Below are positions 9,380 through 18,688 of a stretch of DNA of 64,000 bases, piece by piece. The stretch is taken from the NCBI GenBank assembly GCA_022402565.1, contig JAKRSC010000005.1, positions 25,240 to 89,239 on the forward strand. The letters are read 5' to 3'. The notes under the pieces were generated by a model. It saw only the letters and a program-made list of their open reading frames with translations. It was not told the origin of the DNA and made no database searches. Positions within the stretch are counted from its first letter, which is position 1. Each line of letters opens with the position of its first letter. The position numbers and the translations under genes are program-made. This stretch comes from Hydrotalea sp. (lineage in GTDB: Bacteria; Bacteroidota; Bacteroidia; Chitinophagales; Chitinophagaceae).

Positions 9380-10405
9380 ATGATTTATAGAAGTAAAGCA
9401 CCTTTGCGAATTGGATTAGCTGGCGGAGGAACAGATGTGAGTCCGTATAGCGATACATATGGTGGCGCAATTTTAAACACCACCATTTCACATTTTGCTT
9501 ATGCAAGTTTACAACCCTTACAAGATAACGTCATTCAGCTTATTTCTATTGATCAACATTGTGAAGAGAGATATGAGTGGACTAATCATATTCCCGTTTC
9601 TGGTAAAACAGCTTTACTACAAGGAGTGTATAATAGAATTCAACGTGATTATGGACTACCCTTAACAGGCTTCACCTTAACTACCTATTGTGACGCTCCT
9701 GCTGGAAGCGGACTTGGAACCTCTTCTACTATGGTGGTAGCCATTTTGGGTGCTTTTGTTGAAATGTTGAAGCTGCCTCTTGGCGATTATGATATTGCGC
9801 ATTATGCGTACGAAATTGAAAGACAAGATTTGCAATTAGCTGGTGGAAAGCAAGATCAGTATGCTGCCACTTTTGGCGGTGTTAATTTCATGGAATTTTA
9901 TGGTAATGATCAAGTCATTGTGAATCCTTTACGTATTCGTCAAGAATATATCCACGAATTAGAAAATAACTTGGTTTTATATTTCACAAAAACCAGTCGC
10001 GCTTCTGCTGCTATCATTGAAGAACAACAAAGCAATGTAAAAAATAGCATTGAATCTAGTGTTGAAGCAATGCACCAACTGAAAGAGCAATCGAGGATGA
10101 TGAAAGAAGCTTTATTAAAGGGAAGATTGCATGAAATTGGAGAGATTTTAGACTATGGCTTTCAGCAGAAAAAAAAGATGGCAAGTCAAATTACCAACTC
10201 TTTTTTAGAAGAAACCTATGAAGCTGCTAAAAAAGCAGGTGCTACTGGCGGTAAAATTAGTGGTGCAGGCGGAGGTGGTTTCATGATTTTTTATTGTCCC
10301 GATAATACTCGTTATCAAGTAATTGAAACTTTGCAACGATTAGGAGGTGAAGTAAAACCCTATCAAATTACACAACACGGCCTAACTACTTGGACAACCC
10401 CTTAA
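9380..10405 (+). CDS. hddA: D-glycero-alpha-D-manno-heptose 7-phosphate kinase
   Basis: The 341-residue protein is a GHMP kinase: N-terminal RSKAPLRIGLAGGGTDVSPY, ATP-binding loop APAGSGLGTSSTMVVA (about 107-122) and C-terminal GGKISGAGGGGFMIFY (about 291-306). The AGGGTDVSPY start is characteristic of the heptose/fucose kinase branch. The enzyme phosphorylates D,D-heptose 7-phosphate at C1 to the 1,7-bisphosphate in the GDP-heptose route. Flanking gmhA, hddC and gmhB genes give strong support over fucokinase or mevalonate-type kinases. Confidence 0.92.
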   Translation: MIYRSKAPLRIGLAGGGTDVSPYSDTYGGAILNTTISHFAYASLQPLQDNVIQLISIDQHCEERYEWTNHIPVSGKTALLQGVYNRIQRDYGLPLTGFTLTTYCDAPAGSGLGTSSTMVVAILGAFVEMLKLPLGDYDIAHYAYEIERQDLQLAGGKQDQYAATFGGVNFMEFYGNDQVIVNPLRIRQEYIHELENNLVLYFTKTSRASAAIIEEQQSNVKNSIESSVEAMHQLKEQSRMMKEALLKGRLHEIGEILDYGFQQKKKMASQITNSFLEETYEAAKKAGATGGKISGAGGGGFMIFYCPDNTRYQVIETLQRLGGEVKPYQITQHGLTTWTTP

Positions 10406-10410
10406 CTTTG
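10403..10410 (+). promoter_or_regulatory. Candidate -7 box TAACTTTG ahead of gmhA
   Basis: The octamer matches the Bacteroidota -7 consensus TAnnTTTG exactly and ends four bases before the gmhA ATG. It overlaps the hddA stop region. If used, transcription would begin at or beside the start codon. No clear TTTG -33 element is seen at the normal distance, so this may be chance. Confidence 0.35.
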
Positions 10411-10414
10411 CAGG

Positions 10415-10993
10415 ATGAAAGATCGAATACAATATCTTGTTCAATCATCCATAAATGTAAAATCTAAGGTTGTAGCAGATGAGCATATTCTATCTCAAGT
10501 AGATCAAATTGTGCAATTATTGGAAAACTGCTTTCAATCAGGCAAACGAGTTTGGTTTTGCGGAAATGGAGGAAGCGCAGCTGATGCACAACATTTAGCA
10601 GCAGAATTTTCTGGTAGATTTTATAAAAATAGAAAAGCACTTCCAGCTGAGGCTTTACATTGTAATACTTCATATTTAACAGCTGTTGCCAATGATTATA
10701 GTTTCAATCAAATTTATGCACGCTTAGTAGATGGTATTTGTGAAGCAGGTGATGTTTTACTAGCTTTTAGCACATCTGGTAATTCTACCAATATCATTGA
10801 AGCTTTGGAGGTTGCTCGCGATAAAGGTGTGCACGCAATTGGATTTACAGGAAGTGCAGGTGGCAAAATGAATGAGTGCTGCGATATCTTAGTAAAAGTA
10901 CCTTCGTCTGATACTCCAAGGATACAAGAAGTTCATATGTTATTAGGTCATATAATTTGTGAGCTAACAGAAAACCTTTTATTCCCAGAATAA
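10415..10993 (+). CDS. gmhA: D-sedoheptulose 7-phosphate isomerase
   Basis: The 192-residue SIS-domain protein contains FCGNGGSAADAQHLAAEFSG (about 48-67), the phosphosugar-binding signature with the catalytic-site His/Glu, and LLAFSTSGNSTNIIEAL (about 113-129). The length and motifs match GmhA, which converts sedoheptulose 7-phosphate to D-glycero-D-manno-heptose 7-phosphate, the first step of the pathway. Its stop codon overlaps the hddC start (TAATG). The neighbours supply the remaining three steps. Confidence 0.95.
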   Translation: MKDRIQYLVQSSINVKSKVVADEHILSQVDQIVQLLENCFQSGKRVWFCGNGGSAADAQHLAAEFSGRFYKNRKALPAEALHCNTSYLTAVANDYSFNQIYARLVDGICEAGDVLLAFSTSGNSTNIIEALEVARDKGVHAIGFTGSAGGKMNECCDILVKVPSSDTPRIQEVHMLLGHIICELTENLLFPE

Positions 10994-11703
10994 TGCAAGA
11001 AGTCATCATACTAGCTGGAGGATTGGGCACAAGACTGAAATCTGCTGTTCCAACTTTACCCAAATGCATGGCTCCAATAAATGGATTGCCATTCTTGCAT
11101 TATGTGATGACTTACTTACAAACCCAGAAAATTGACCGATTTGTATTCTCACTCGGTTATATGTCGCAAATAATTGAAGACTGGGTGCTAGAACATTTTG
11201 CACATGTAAATATTGCATTCTCAGTTGAAGAAGCTCCACTTGGCACAGGCGGTGGCGTTCAAGCTGCACTTGAATACTGTAACCAAGATCATGTATGGGT
11301 AGTAAATGGAGACACCTTGTTTACTGCAGATTTACAAGCTCAATTCAATTTTCATTTACAAAGCCAATCGTGCTGTACACTCGCATTAAAGTCAATGCAG
11401 AACTTTGATCGCTATGGAGTGGTTAAACAAGACGCTGAAGGACGCATTCTTAGCTTTGAAGAGAAAAAAGCTTATGAAAAAGGGCTTATCAATGGAGGTG
11501 TTTATCTTCTCAATAAAAAAGGATACTTCAGACTGCAATTACCAAAGGCACACAGTTTTGAAAATGATTATCTAAACCAAGTGGTTCATGGAGGAAAACT
11601 ATTTGGCATTTCACATGATGCCTATTTTATAGATATTGGCATTCCCTCAGATTACGAAAAAGCACAACATGAATTACCCCAATTGGGACTTATCAAAGAT
11701 TGA
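10993..11703 (+). CDS. hddC: D-glycero-alpha-D-manno-heptose 1-phosphate guanylyltransferase
   Basis: The 236-residue nucleotidyltransferase starts with IILAGGLGTRLKSAVPTLPK, the sugar-nucleotide pyrophosphorylase signature with the GxGTR loop and conserved lysine, followed by VVNGDTLF (metal aspartate, about 108) and EKKAYEKGLINGGVYL. The heptose cluster context identifies it as HddC, which makes GDP-D-glycero-alpha-D-manno-heptose. From sequence alone, other sugar-1-phosphate nucleotidyltransferases cannot be excluded. The end of the gene overlaps the start of gmhB. Confidence 0.9.
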   Translation: MQEVIILAGGLGTRLKSAVPTLPKCMAPINGLPFLHYVMTYLQTQKIDRFVFSLGYMSQIIEDWVLEHFAHVNIAFSVEEAPLGTGGGVQAALEYCNQDHVWVVNGDTLFTADLQAQFNFHLQSQSCCTLALKSMQNFDRYGVVKQDAEGRILSFEEKKAYEKGLINGGVYLLNKKGYFRLQLPKAHSFENDYLNQVVHGGKLFGISHDAYFIDIGIPSDYEKAQHELPQLGLIKD

Positions 11704-12238
11704 TAATAGCTGGACTTTATTTTTGGATCGTGATGGAGTCATAAATTATGAGAAAAAAGATGACTATATCCGCAATAAAAATGAGTTTAGGTTTTACGAA
11801 GGCGTACCAGAAGCAATAGGTAGCTTAAGCGCGGTATTTGGTAAAGTTTTCATAGTTACCAATCAGCGTGGTATTGGCAAAGGCTGGATGACTGAAGATG
11901 ATTTAATAGGTATTCATCAATATATGTGTCAAGAAATTCAATTTCTTGGCGGAAGAATTGATCAGATTTATTATTGTACCGCTATCAGCAATGATGATCC
12001 TTGCAGAAAGCCCAATCCGGGTATGGCTTTCCAAGCCAAAAAGGATTTCCCATCGATAGATTTTTCAAAAAGTATTATGGTAGGAAACAAACCCAGCGAT
12101 ATGCGCTTTGGTAGAAACGCTGGTATGCACACCGTATATGTGGCTACTACACATCCAGATACACCCTTTCCTCACCCTGATATTGATGGCAGGTGGAATA
12201 GCCTTCCCGAATTTGCTAAAGCTTTAATGAAAAGCTAA
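11669..12238 (+). CDS. gmhB: D,D-heptose 1,7-bisphosphate 7-phosphatase
   Basis: This HAD phosphatase has the nucleophile motif FLDRDGVIN, motif II IVTNQRGIGKG, and CRKPNPGMA before MVGNKPSDMRFG. The ATG at 11669 is preferred over an in-frame TTG at 11636; it gives 189 residues and a 35-base overlap with hddC. Two departures from textbook GmhB are visible: the zinc loop (normally C-x-H ... C-x-C) is cut down to YYC ... PCRKP, and the usual GDK of motif IV is GNK. The enzyme removes the 7-phosphate before guanylyl transfer. Related histidinol-phosphatase-type HADs are an alternative, but the operon favours GmhB. Confidence 0.88.
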   Translation: MNYPNWDLSKIDNSWTLFLDRDGVINYEKKDDYIRNKNEFRFYEGVPEAIGSLSAVFGKVFIVTNQRGIGKGWMTEDDLIGIHQYMCQEIQFLGGRIDQIYYCTAISNDDPCRKPNPGMAFQAKKDFPSIDFSKSIMVGNKPSDMRFGRNAGMHTVYVATTHPDTPFPHPDIDGRWNSLPEFAKALMKS

Positions 12239-12279
12239 AGCATGCATACAGATGTCTGTTTTCATTTAATTTCGTAAGA

Positions 12280-13227
12280 ATGAAACAAATATTGTTTGTT
12301 TGGATATGCGCTTGTTGTACCATTGGTTCAGTGCAAGCTCAACTTCAAAAAGACCAAAAAAAGTTCTTGAAAGAACAAGAATTACTGCTGCGCAATTATG
12401 CAGATTCTATCATCAACCATCCAGAGGGTCCTGGAAGATTTTATTTTGACAGTCTTTTTACAAGATCACTCGTTCAAGCGCTGCGCACTCCTTACTCATT
12501 TGAGTTTCCTTTCGATTCAGTCATTTTTGTTTCAAGGTTGTATGCACCAGACAGCAGCTTTCGAATCTTCTCATGGCAGTTGATGCGCGATTTCACCGAC
12601 TTCAGATACAAAGGTGCCATTCAAATGAAAACACCCGATGGTAGTTTGAAATTGATTCCACTTTATGATAATCGTGCCTTTACAAGTAATCCGGTGGATT
12701 CAATTAGAGGCCCAAGGGAATGGATTGGTGCACTGTATTATGATATCATCATGACTATTCATAACAATAAAAAATACTATACTCTCTTTGGTTTTGAAGA
12801 ACACGATGCAAGAACTAGGCACAAGTGGATGGAAGTAATGACCATTGAAAATGGACAAGTGCAATTTGGTGGTCGGTTTTTTAATTACCCAGAAGAACCC
12901 ATCAAGCCAGCTCAACCTGCTTACAGATTTTATATTGGATACAAAAAAGAAGCAACAGCTTCAATGCGCTACAACAAAGACTTAAACATGGTTTTATTTG
13001 ATCACCTAATTAGTGAGAGCAATGAACCACAAATCAAATACACCCTAATTCCTGATGGTGACTATGAGGGGTTTGTATGGCGACAAGGGAAATGGAATTA
13101 TGTTAGAAAGCCTTTCACGTTTAAGCTCCAAGATGGAGAAGCTCCTACCCCTGCTCCATTATTTAAAACACCCAAAGACGAAAAGAAAAAGCAAGAAGAA
13201 GTTAATAAAAAAACCGGTGGATCTTAA
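12280..13227 (+). CDS. Exported protein of unknown function
   Basis: I do not recognise the family. The 315-residue protein has a clean signal peptide ending SVQAQ (about residue 20), then a mostly beta-rich mature part with many aromatic residues (FRIFSWQLMRDFTDFRYKG at about 97-115, EWIGALYYDIIMTIHNN at about 147-163) and a Lys/Glu-rich, low-complexity C-terminus. No cysteine lipobox or catalytic motif is seen in the mature part. It follows gmhB after 41 bases, which contain a near-consensus -7 box (TAATTTCG at 12267-12274), so it may have its own promoter. A terminator follows directly. Confidence 0.8.
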   Translation: MKQILFVWICACCTIGSVQAQLQKDQKKFLKEQELLLRNYADSIINHPEGPGRFYFDSLFTRSLVQALRTPYSFEFPFDSVIFVSRLYAPDSSFRIFSWQLMRDFTDFRYKGAIQMKTPDGSLKLIPLYDNRAFTSNPVDSIRGPREWIGALYYDIIMTIHNNKKYYTLFGFEEHDARTRHKWMEVMTIENGQVQFGGRFFNYPEEPIKPAQPAYRFYIGYKKEATASMRYNKDLNMVLFDHLISESNEPQIKYTLIPDGDYEGFVWRQGKWNYVRKPFTFKLQDGEAPTPAPLFKTPKDEKKKQEEVNKKTGGS

Positions 13228-13250
13228 TCACCGGTTTTCTTTTTTTATAA
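13205..13250. terminator. Bidirectional terminator between convergent genes
   Basis: The stem AACCGGTG (13212-13219) / CACCGGTT (13229-13236) is flanked by a run of A upstream and a T-rich run downstream. It can therefore end the plus-strand unknown gene and the minus-strand lepA. Confidence 0.85.
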
Positions 13251-13260
13251 GAAAAAATTT

Positions 13261-15048
13261 CTAATCATCTAGTTTCAAAACAGCCAAGAAAGCTTCTTGA
13301 GGCACTTCTACACTTCCAATCTGACGCATTCTCTTCTTACCCTCTTTCTGCTTTTCAAGTAGCTTTCTCTTACGGCTAATATCACCACCATAACATTTGG
13401 CGGTTACATCTTTTCTCATTGCACTAATGTTTTCCCGTGCAATAATTTTAGCACCAATTGCAGCTTGAATAGAAATTTGAAATTGTTGACGTGTTAAAAG
13501 TTCCTTTAGTTTCTCACAAAGCTTTCTTCCAAAATCTTGAGCCCGGCTGCGATGAATCAACGCACTTAAAGCATCCACCTTTTCACTATTCAAGAGAATA
13601 TCCATCTTCACAATATCTGCCTCACGATAACCAATTGGCGTATAATCGAATGATGCATAGCCTCGTGTTTGGCTCTTTAACTTATCGTAGAAGTCAAATA
13701 CAATCTCAGTCAATGGCATTTCAAATACCAACTCAACACGATTTGCAGTGAGGTAGGTTTGATTAATAATGATACCACGTTTGCCTAAGCAAAGCGTCAT
13801 AATATTACCAATATATTCCGATTGCGTAATGATTTGCGCACGAATGAAAGGCTCCTCAATCCTATCCAATTTAGTTGGATCGGGCATTTCTGAAGGATTA
13901 TTTACAATGATCTCTTCCTCTTTGGTAGTATAAGCTTTGAAACTTACGTTCGGAACAGTGGTAATAACAGTTTGGTTGAATTCACGTTCCAAACGTTCTT
14001 GGATAATTTCCATGTGCAGCAGTCCTAAGAACCCACATCTAAAACCAAATCCAAGCGCTTGAGATGTTTCCAATTCAAAAGTTAACGAAGCGTCATTCAA
14101 TTGAAGCTTCTCCATACAGTCGCGCAATTCTTCAAATTCATCTGTATTCACTGGGAAAATACCAGCAAATACCATTGGTTTCACTTCTTCAAACCCTTTG
14201 ATTGCTTCTGCGGAACTACCAGCAGAAGTGATGGTATCTCCAACTTTTACTTCCTTAGCATTTTTTATACCTGTTATAATATAACCCACATCGCCACAAT
14301 GCACTTCTTGTCGCGCTTCCATGCCCAACTTTAGAATGCCAACTTCATCAGCTCCGTAAGTTGTACCTGTTGCTATGAATTTAATTTGTTCACCTTTTTT
14401 GATAGACCCATTTAAGATTCTATAGTACACAATAATTCCTCTGAAACTATTGAACACTGAATCAAAAATCAGTGCTTGAAGCGGAGCTGTTGGATTTCCT
14501 TTAGGAGCAGGTATTCTTTCAACAATAGCTTGTAAAATTTCTTCAATACCAATGCCTGTCTTTCCACTTGCAAGCAAAATCTCCTCTGGCTTACAGCCTA
14601 TCAATTCCACAATTTGATCGGTTACTTCTGGAATCATGGCTCCATCCATATCAATTTTATTGATAACTGGAATAATTTCAAGGTCATTATCTAAGGCCAA
14701 ATAGAGGTTGCTAATTGTTTGAGCCTGAATTCCTTGTGCTGCGTCTACCAATAACAAAGCACCTTCACAAGCAGCCAGCGCCCGGCTTACTTCGTAACTA
14801 AAATCAACGTGCCCAGGAGTATCAATTAAATTCAGTGTGTAATCTTCACCCTTGTATTTGTAATTAATTTGAATAGCATGGCTTTTGATGGTAATCCCCT
14901 TTTCGCGTTCCAAGTCCATGTCATCTAGCACTTGGTTCATCATATCGCGCGCACCAATAGTTTTGGTATGCTCCAATAGTCTATCGGCCAATGTACTCTT
15001 TCCGTGGTCAATATGTGCAATAATGCAAAAATTCCTGATATGCTTCAT
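13261..15048 (-). CDS. lepA: Elongation factor 4 (back-translocating GTPase LepA)
   Basis: The product from the ATG at 15048 is 595 residues, the normal LepA length. It starts [20 protein letters not shown] (G1 loop), followed by DTPGHVDF (G3), NKIDMD (G4), the EF-G-like domains, and the LepA-specific C-terminal domain with [20 protein letters not shown] longer frame from a TTG at 15072 is rejected because a TATCTTTG -7 box (15077-15070) overlaps that codon. LepA binds ribosomes and promotes back-translocation or assembly under stress. Confidence 0.97.
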   Translation of the reverse strand: MKHIRNFCIIAHIDHGKSTLADRLLEHTKTIGARDMMNQVLDDMDLEREKGITIKSHAIQINYKYKGEDYTLNLIDTPGHVDFSYEVSRALAACEGALLLVDAAQGIQAQTISNLYLALDNDLEIIPVINKIDMDGAMIPEVTDQIVELIGCKPEEILLASGKTGIGIEEILQAIVERIPAPKGNPTAPLQALIFDSVFNSFRGIIVYYRILNGSIKKGEQIKFIATGTTYGADEVGILKLGMEARQEVHCGDVGYIITGIKNAKEVKVGDTITSAGSSAEAIKGFEEVKPMVFAGIFPVNTDEFEELRDCMEKLQLNDASLTFELETSQALGFGFRCGFLGLLHMEIIQERLEREFNQTVITTVPNVSFKAYTTKEEEIIVNNPSEMPDPTKLDRIEEPFIRAQIITQSEYIGNIMTLCLGKRGIIINQTYLTANRVELVFEMPLTEIVFDFYDKLKSQTRGYASFDYTPIGYREADIVKMDILLNSEKVDALSALIHRSRAQDFGRKLCEKLKELLTRQQFQISIQAAIGAKIIARENISAMRKDVTAKCYGGDISRKRKLLEKQKEGKKRMRQIGSVEVPQEAFLAVLKLDD

Positions 15049-15069
15049 AAATTCAAAAACAAATGTGGG

Positions 15070-15077
15070 CAAAGATA
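15070..15077 (-). promoter_or_regulatory. Candidate lepA -7 box TATCTTTG
   Basis: This is an exact match to TAnnTTTG on the minus strand, 21 bases before the lepA ATG at 15048, leaving room for a short leader. It supports the shorter start. The -33 element is not clear. Confidence 0.45.
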
Positions 15078-15136
15078 AGTTCAGTAACCGACTATTCTCG
15101 GAAAACTTGCCCCCATAGGTAGATGGCGCTATTCCT

Positions 15137-15144
15137 TACTTTTG
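15137..15144 (+). promoter_or_regulatory. Candidate -7 box TACTTTTG ahead of the Sua5 gene
   Basis: This is an exact TAnnTTTG match ending four bases before the ATG at 15149. Its position in a divergent intergenic region makes it a likelier promoter than a chance match, and it would give a leaderless or nearly leaderless mRNA. Confidence 0.4.
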
Positions 15145-15148
15145 CACC

Positions 15149-16123
15149 ATGCAATTTGATACCAAGGTTGGAACAGATATTGAAGAAGCGGCTTTTTGGC
15201 TGAAAAAAGGGGAAGTTGTGGGTATTCCAACAGAAACCGTTTATGGGCTAGCAGCTAATGGATTGAGCGCTGATGCTGTTGCTAAGATTTATAGTATCAA
15301 AAACCGTCCTAGTTTTAATCCGCTTATACTTCATGTGGCTGATGAAAATAGATTGCATGATTTAATTATGCAGAATGAGATGGCAAAAACACTTATACAT
15401 AGTTGTATGCCAGGGCCGCTCACTTTGGTTTTGCCAAGAAAATCTATAGTTCCAGATATTGTTACAGCAGGCTTAGATACAGTTGGTGTACGTATGCCTA
15501 ATCATGAAACAACCCGAACATTATTAAAAAAACTAGATTTCCCATTAGCCGCACCTAGTGCAAATCCTTCGGGTTATGTAAGTCCAACCATGGCCGAACA
15601 TGTTGCTGAAAACTTAGCAGGTAAAATTCCCTATGTATTAGATGGAGGTACATGCACTGTTGGAATAGAATCAACCATCATTGGATTTGAAAATGAACAA
15701 CCAGTATGTTATAGACATGGAGGCTTAGCTATTGAAGTGTTAGAAAAATTGATTCATCAGTCAATCCATGAACATATTCAACCCGATGTACTACATAGCC
15801 CTGGTCAAATGAAAAGTCATTATGCTACCACAACCCCATTATTCATTATTCAAAATGAGAAGGATATTAAACAATGGGATGGCATGCATATTGGATGTTT
15901 GGTATTTAATCAATTTTTAGCGGAAGTGCCTAAAGAAAATCAATGGATGCTTGCGTCCGATGGCGATTTGCATACAGCAGCTAAACATCTATTTCAAGCT
16001 ATGCGTGAAATGGATGCAAGGGGGTATGATGTAATTCTTGCATTAGGAGTTGAAAACAATGGAATAGGCTACGCGATTAACGATAGGTTACACCGTGCGC
16101 AACATCATCTCAAAAATGATTAA
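15149..16123 (+). CDS. L-threonylcarbamoyladenylate synthase, Sua5 type
   Basis: The 324-residue protein has a YrdC/Sua5 domain with GIPTETVYGLAANG (about 25-38), SAPSANPSGYVSPT-like substrate-site residues (about 143-156) and a C-terminal Sua5 domain of about 110 residues. The linker phrase SPGQMKSHYAT is typical of the two-domain Sua5/YwlC type rather than short YrdC. The enzyme makes threonylcarbamoyl-AMP for the t6A modification of tRNAs reading ANN codons. The gene is convergent with the kefB-like gene, and the two stop codons overlap in the palindrome TTAA. Confidence 0.95.
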   Translation: MQFDTKVGTDIEEAAFWLKKGEVVGIPTETVYGLAANGLSADAVAKIYSIKNRPSFNPLILHVADENRLHDLIMQNEMAKTLIHSCMPGPLTLVLPRKSIVPDIVTAGLDTVGVRMPNHETTRTLLKKLDFPLAAPSANPSGYVSPTMAEHVAENLAGKIPYVLDGGTCTVGIESTIIGFENEQPVCYRHGGLAIEVLEKLIHQSIHEHIQPDVLHSPGQMKSHYATTTPLFIIQNEKDIKQWDGMHIGCLVFNQFLAEVPKENQWMLASDGDLHTAAKHLFQAMREMDARGYDVILALGVENNGIGYAINDRLHRAQHHLKND

Positions 16124-18018
16124 TCTTTCTTTTCAATTTTCGCTGAGCCGAACTCCTTAATGAGCCCTTCCTCACTCCATCCTTCATCGGCACCATGTAA
16201 AGACTCATTATGCATATCACTTTGAATTAATGACTCTAACTCTTCTATATACTTTTTTGCTGTGCTAATATATTCAGAGCTGTTAAGTTTAAGAGATGAT
16301 AAATATTTGAGGTATTTTTCATCATGCTCAAAAAATGTTCTTGCAGCTCTTTTAGCAGCATATTTTCTAAATCCGAGGAAATGCATGGCATCAACACCCA
16401 TTCGTAATGAAGCGTCAAGTGTTTCTCTATAAATATTCATAATTCCAGCATTCATTAAATCGTATGCATCTACCCTATTCGTTGCCCTTGCTAAGATTCT
16501 TAAATTTGGAAAATGCTTTTTTACAACTTCAACAATTTCCATTCTTTTTTCAGGACTATCCAATGCAATAATGATCAGCTTGGCCTTTTCTGCACCAGCT
16601 GCTTTAAGTAAGTCTGCCCTACTTGCATCACCGTAATACACTTTAAAACCCATCTTTCGCAATAAATCCACCCGATCGCTATCAATATCCAAAAAAGTAG
16701 TACCTACACCGTGAGCTTTTAAAAATCTTCCAACTGTATTTCCAAAATGCCCGAATCCTGCAACTATCACTGGATTGCTTTCATCAATATGATCATGTTC
16801 TTTTTCTTCAACCACCATTTTAGTCCCTATTCTAGGCTGAACAAACTTTTCGTGAATTAAAAACATAATTGGCGCCAATGCCATACTGATAGCTGTAACA
16901 GCAATTAAAATATCAACAGTGCCTTGATCAAGAATGCCGTTCTTATTTGAAAAAGTGAAAAGTACAAAACCAAATTCACCCATTTGACTCAACGATACTG
17001 CAAACAACATGTTCTGATCTGTTTTCAATTTGAAAACCTTACCTATCACCCATAAAACAAGACTCTTCAATGCAATCAATCCAGCTACAATACCAAGAAT
17101 TAAAACAGGTTTTTGAAGCAATAAATTGAAATCAATTGACGCCCCAACAGCAATAAAAAAGAGTCCAAGTAAAAGTCCTTTAAATGGTTCAATATCACTT
17201 TCCAATTCGTGTCTATATTCACTGTTAGCTAAAACAACACCTGCTAAGAATGTTCCTAAAGCAGGGCTAAGTCCAACCAGCGACATCAATACAGAGATGG
17301 CAATAACCACTAACAAAGCAACCGCTGTAAATAGCTCACGAATGCGCGAAGAGGCAACCAATCGGAATATAGGTGGAATGATGTAACGACCTGCAAGAAT
17401 AACTGATACAATCGCAGCTACAACAATAGCAGTTTGCGCCCATGCGCTTAAGTTTTCAATCAAATTAGTGCTATGCGCTTCCGGATCAACGTCAACAGGC
17501 AGCGTTGCTAACAATGGAAACAATGCCAACATCGGGATTACAGCAATATCTTGAAACAACAACACAGAAAATGCACTTTGTCCTGCTGATGTTTTCATAA
17601 GTCCTTTTTCTTGCAGGGTCTGCAACACAATAGCCGTTGATGAAAGTGCCAATGTAAATCCAATTGCAAAACTTTCTTGCCAACTAAAATTGAATTGCAT
17701 CGTAACCAAAGCAATGAACAATCCTGTCACCATTACTTGTACACCACCCATTCCTAAGATTGCTTTTCGCATTCTCCATAACAAGGAAGGCTCTAATTCT
17801 AATCCAATTACAAACAGCATCATCACCACCCCAAATTCTGCGAAATGCATAATATCATGGGTATTGTCGCCAATAAAACCAAATAAAGCTGGTCCAATTA
17901 CTATACCAGCAATAAGATAACCTAATACACTGCCTAGGCCCCATTTCTTAGCCAGAGGAACTAAAAGCACCGCGGCTGATAAAAAAATAAAAGCTTGAAA
18001 TAATATTGACTTTTCCAT
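16120..18018 (-). CDS. KefB/KefC-like K+/H+ antiporter with TrkA-N domain
   Basis: The 632-residue protein has about 12-13 membrane helices (to about residue 385) of the CPA2 family, with GFTLALSSTAIVLQTLQ and GTFLAGVVLANSEYRHELE. It then has a cytosolic Rossmann TrkA-N domain starting VIVAGFGHFGNTVGRFL (about 417-433), followed by a charged tail. This is the organisation of glutathione-gated potassium efflux systems. The adjacent minus-strand gene two bases upstream encodes a KefF-like flavoprotein, supporting KefB/C function. Substrate and gating ligand are inference; glutathione may be replaced by another thiol. Confidence 0.92.
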   Translation of the reverse strand: MEKSILFQAFIFLSAAVLLVPLAKKWGLGSVLGYLIAGIVIGPALFGFIGDNTHDIMHFAEFGVVMMLFVIGLELEPSLLWRMRKAILGMGGVQVMVTGLFIALVTMQFNFSWQESFAIGFTLALSSTAIVLQTLQEKGLMKTSAGQSAFSVLLFQDIAVIPMLALFPLLATLPVDVDPEAHSTNLIENLSAWAQTAIVVAAIVSVILAGRYIIPPIFRLVASSRIRELFTAVALLVVIAISVLMSLVGLSPALGTFLAGVVLANSEYRHELESDIEPFKGLLLGLFFIAVGASIDFNLLLQKPVLILGIVAGLIALKSLVLWVIGKVFKLKTDQNMLFAVSLSQMGEFGFVLFTFSNKNGILDQGTVDILIAVTAISMALAPIMFLIHEKFVQPRIGTKMVVEEKEHDHIDESNPVIVAGFGHFGNTVGRFLKAHGVGTTFLDIDSDRVDLLRKMGFKVYYGDASRADLLKAAGAEKAKLIIIALDSPEKRMEIVEVVKKHFPNLRILARATNRVDAYDLMNAGIMNIYRETLDASLRMGVDAMHFLGFRKYAAKRAARTFFEHDEKYLKYLSSLKLNSSEYISTAKKYIEELESLIQSDMHNESLHGADEGWSEEGLIKEFGSAKIEKKD

Positions 18019-18020
18019 AT

Positions 18021-18632
18021 CTAATCTTTTAACGCTTGCGGAATTGGGTTTAAATCGTTTAGATAATCAACTTGAGCGAGCTCTTGCTGACTAAGTAAAC
18101 CATGATGAAATGCCAGTAATAATCCTTCATACTGTAATGCAGCCTGCTTCATTTCGTGCAATTCCATTTTGTGCGTTCCATGAATCACAAATGGTGGCAA
18201 ATAATTCATTTTACATAAAAGAGCTGTTTGCTCAAAAGGTCTTAGAAATTCATGAACGGTGTACCTGTTTCTTCCTGTTGCTGAGTATACTTCTCTAGGT
18301 CCACCAGCAGAAATAACAGATAAAAGCTGCTTTCCTTGTAAAGCATTTCCATCCTTTCCATATGCCCATCCATGTTCAAGTACTAAATCCATCCATTGCT
18401 TAATCATTGCAGGTGCACTATACCAATAAAAAGGATGCTGAAATACAATAATATCATGCTCCAATAATAATTGCTGCTCTTTAGATACATTGATGTCAAG
18501 CTCTGGGTATTCTTCATATAAGTCATGAAAAGTTACACCGGCAAGATGTTTCACTTTCTTAACCAATTCACGATGCACCCTAGATTTCTCAAAGGCTGGA
18601 TGTGCAAATAAAACAAGAATGCGCGATCTCAT
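18021..18632 (-). CDS. KefF-like NAD(P)H oxidoreductase, ancillary to K+ efflux
   Basis: The 203-residue flavodoxin-fold protein starts ILVLFAHPAFEKSRVHREL and has the WYSAPAMIKQWMDLVLEHGWAY motif split over about residues 71-92 and SAGGPREVYSATGRNRYT (about 110-127), all typical of the NQO/KefF/MdaB group. In gamma-proteobacteria KefF or KefG binds the antiporter and is needed for full activity. The two-base gap to the antiporter gene strongly suggests the same arrangement here. Confidence 0.9.
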   Translation of the reverse strand: MRSRILVLFAHPAFEKSRVHRELVKKVKHLAGVTFHDLYEEYPELDINVSKEQQLLLEHDIIVFQHPFYWYSAPAMIKQWMDLVLEHGWAYGKDGNALQGKQLLSVISAGGPREVYSATGRNRYTVHEFLRPFEQTALLCKMNYLPPFVIHGTHKMELHEMKQAALQYEGLLLAFHHGLLSQQELAQVDYLNDLNPIPQALKD

Positions 18633-18688
18633 ATTCGTAATGATACAAAAAAAATGTGGATCAACCTATATGCAAAGAAAAATGGAAT

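Noticed and set aside
15048-15072. TTG start for lepA adding eight residues
   Set aside because: The -7 box overlaps that codon and the shorter ATG matches the family N-terminus.
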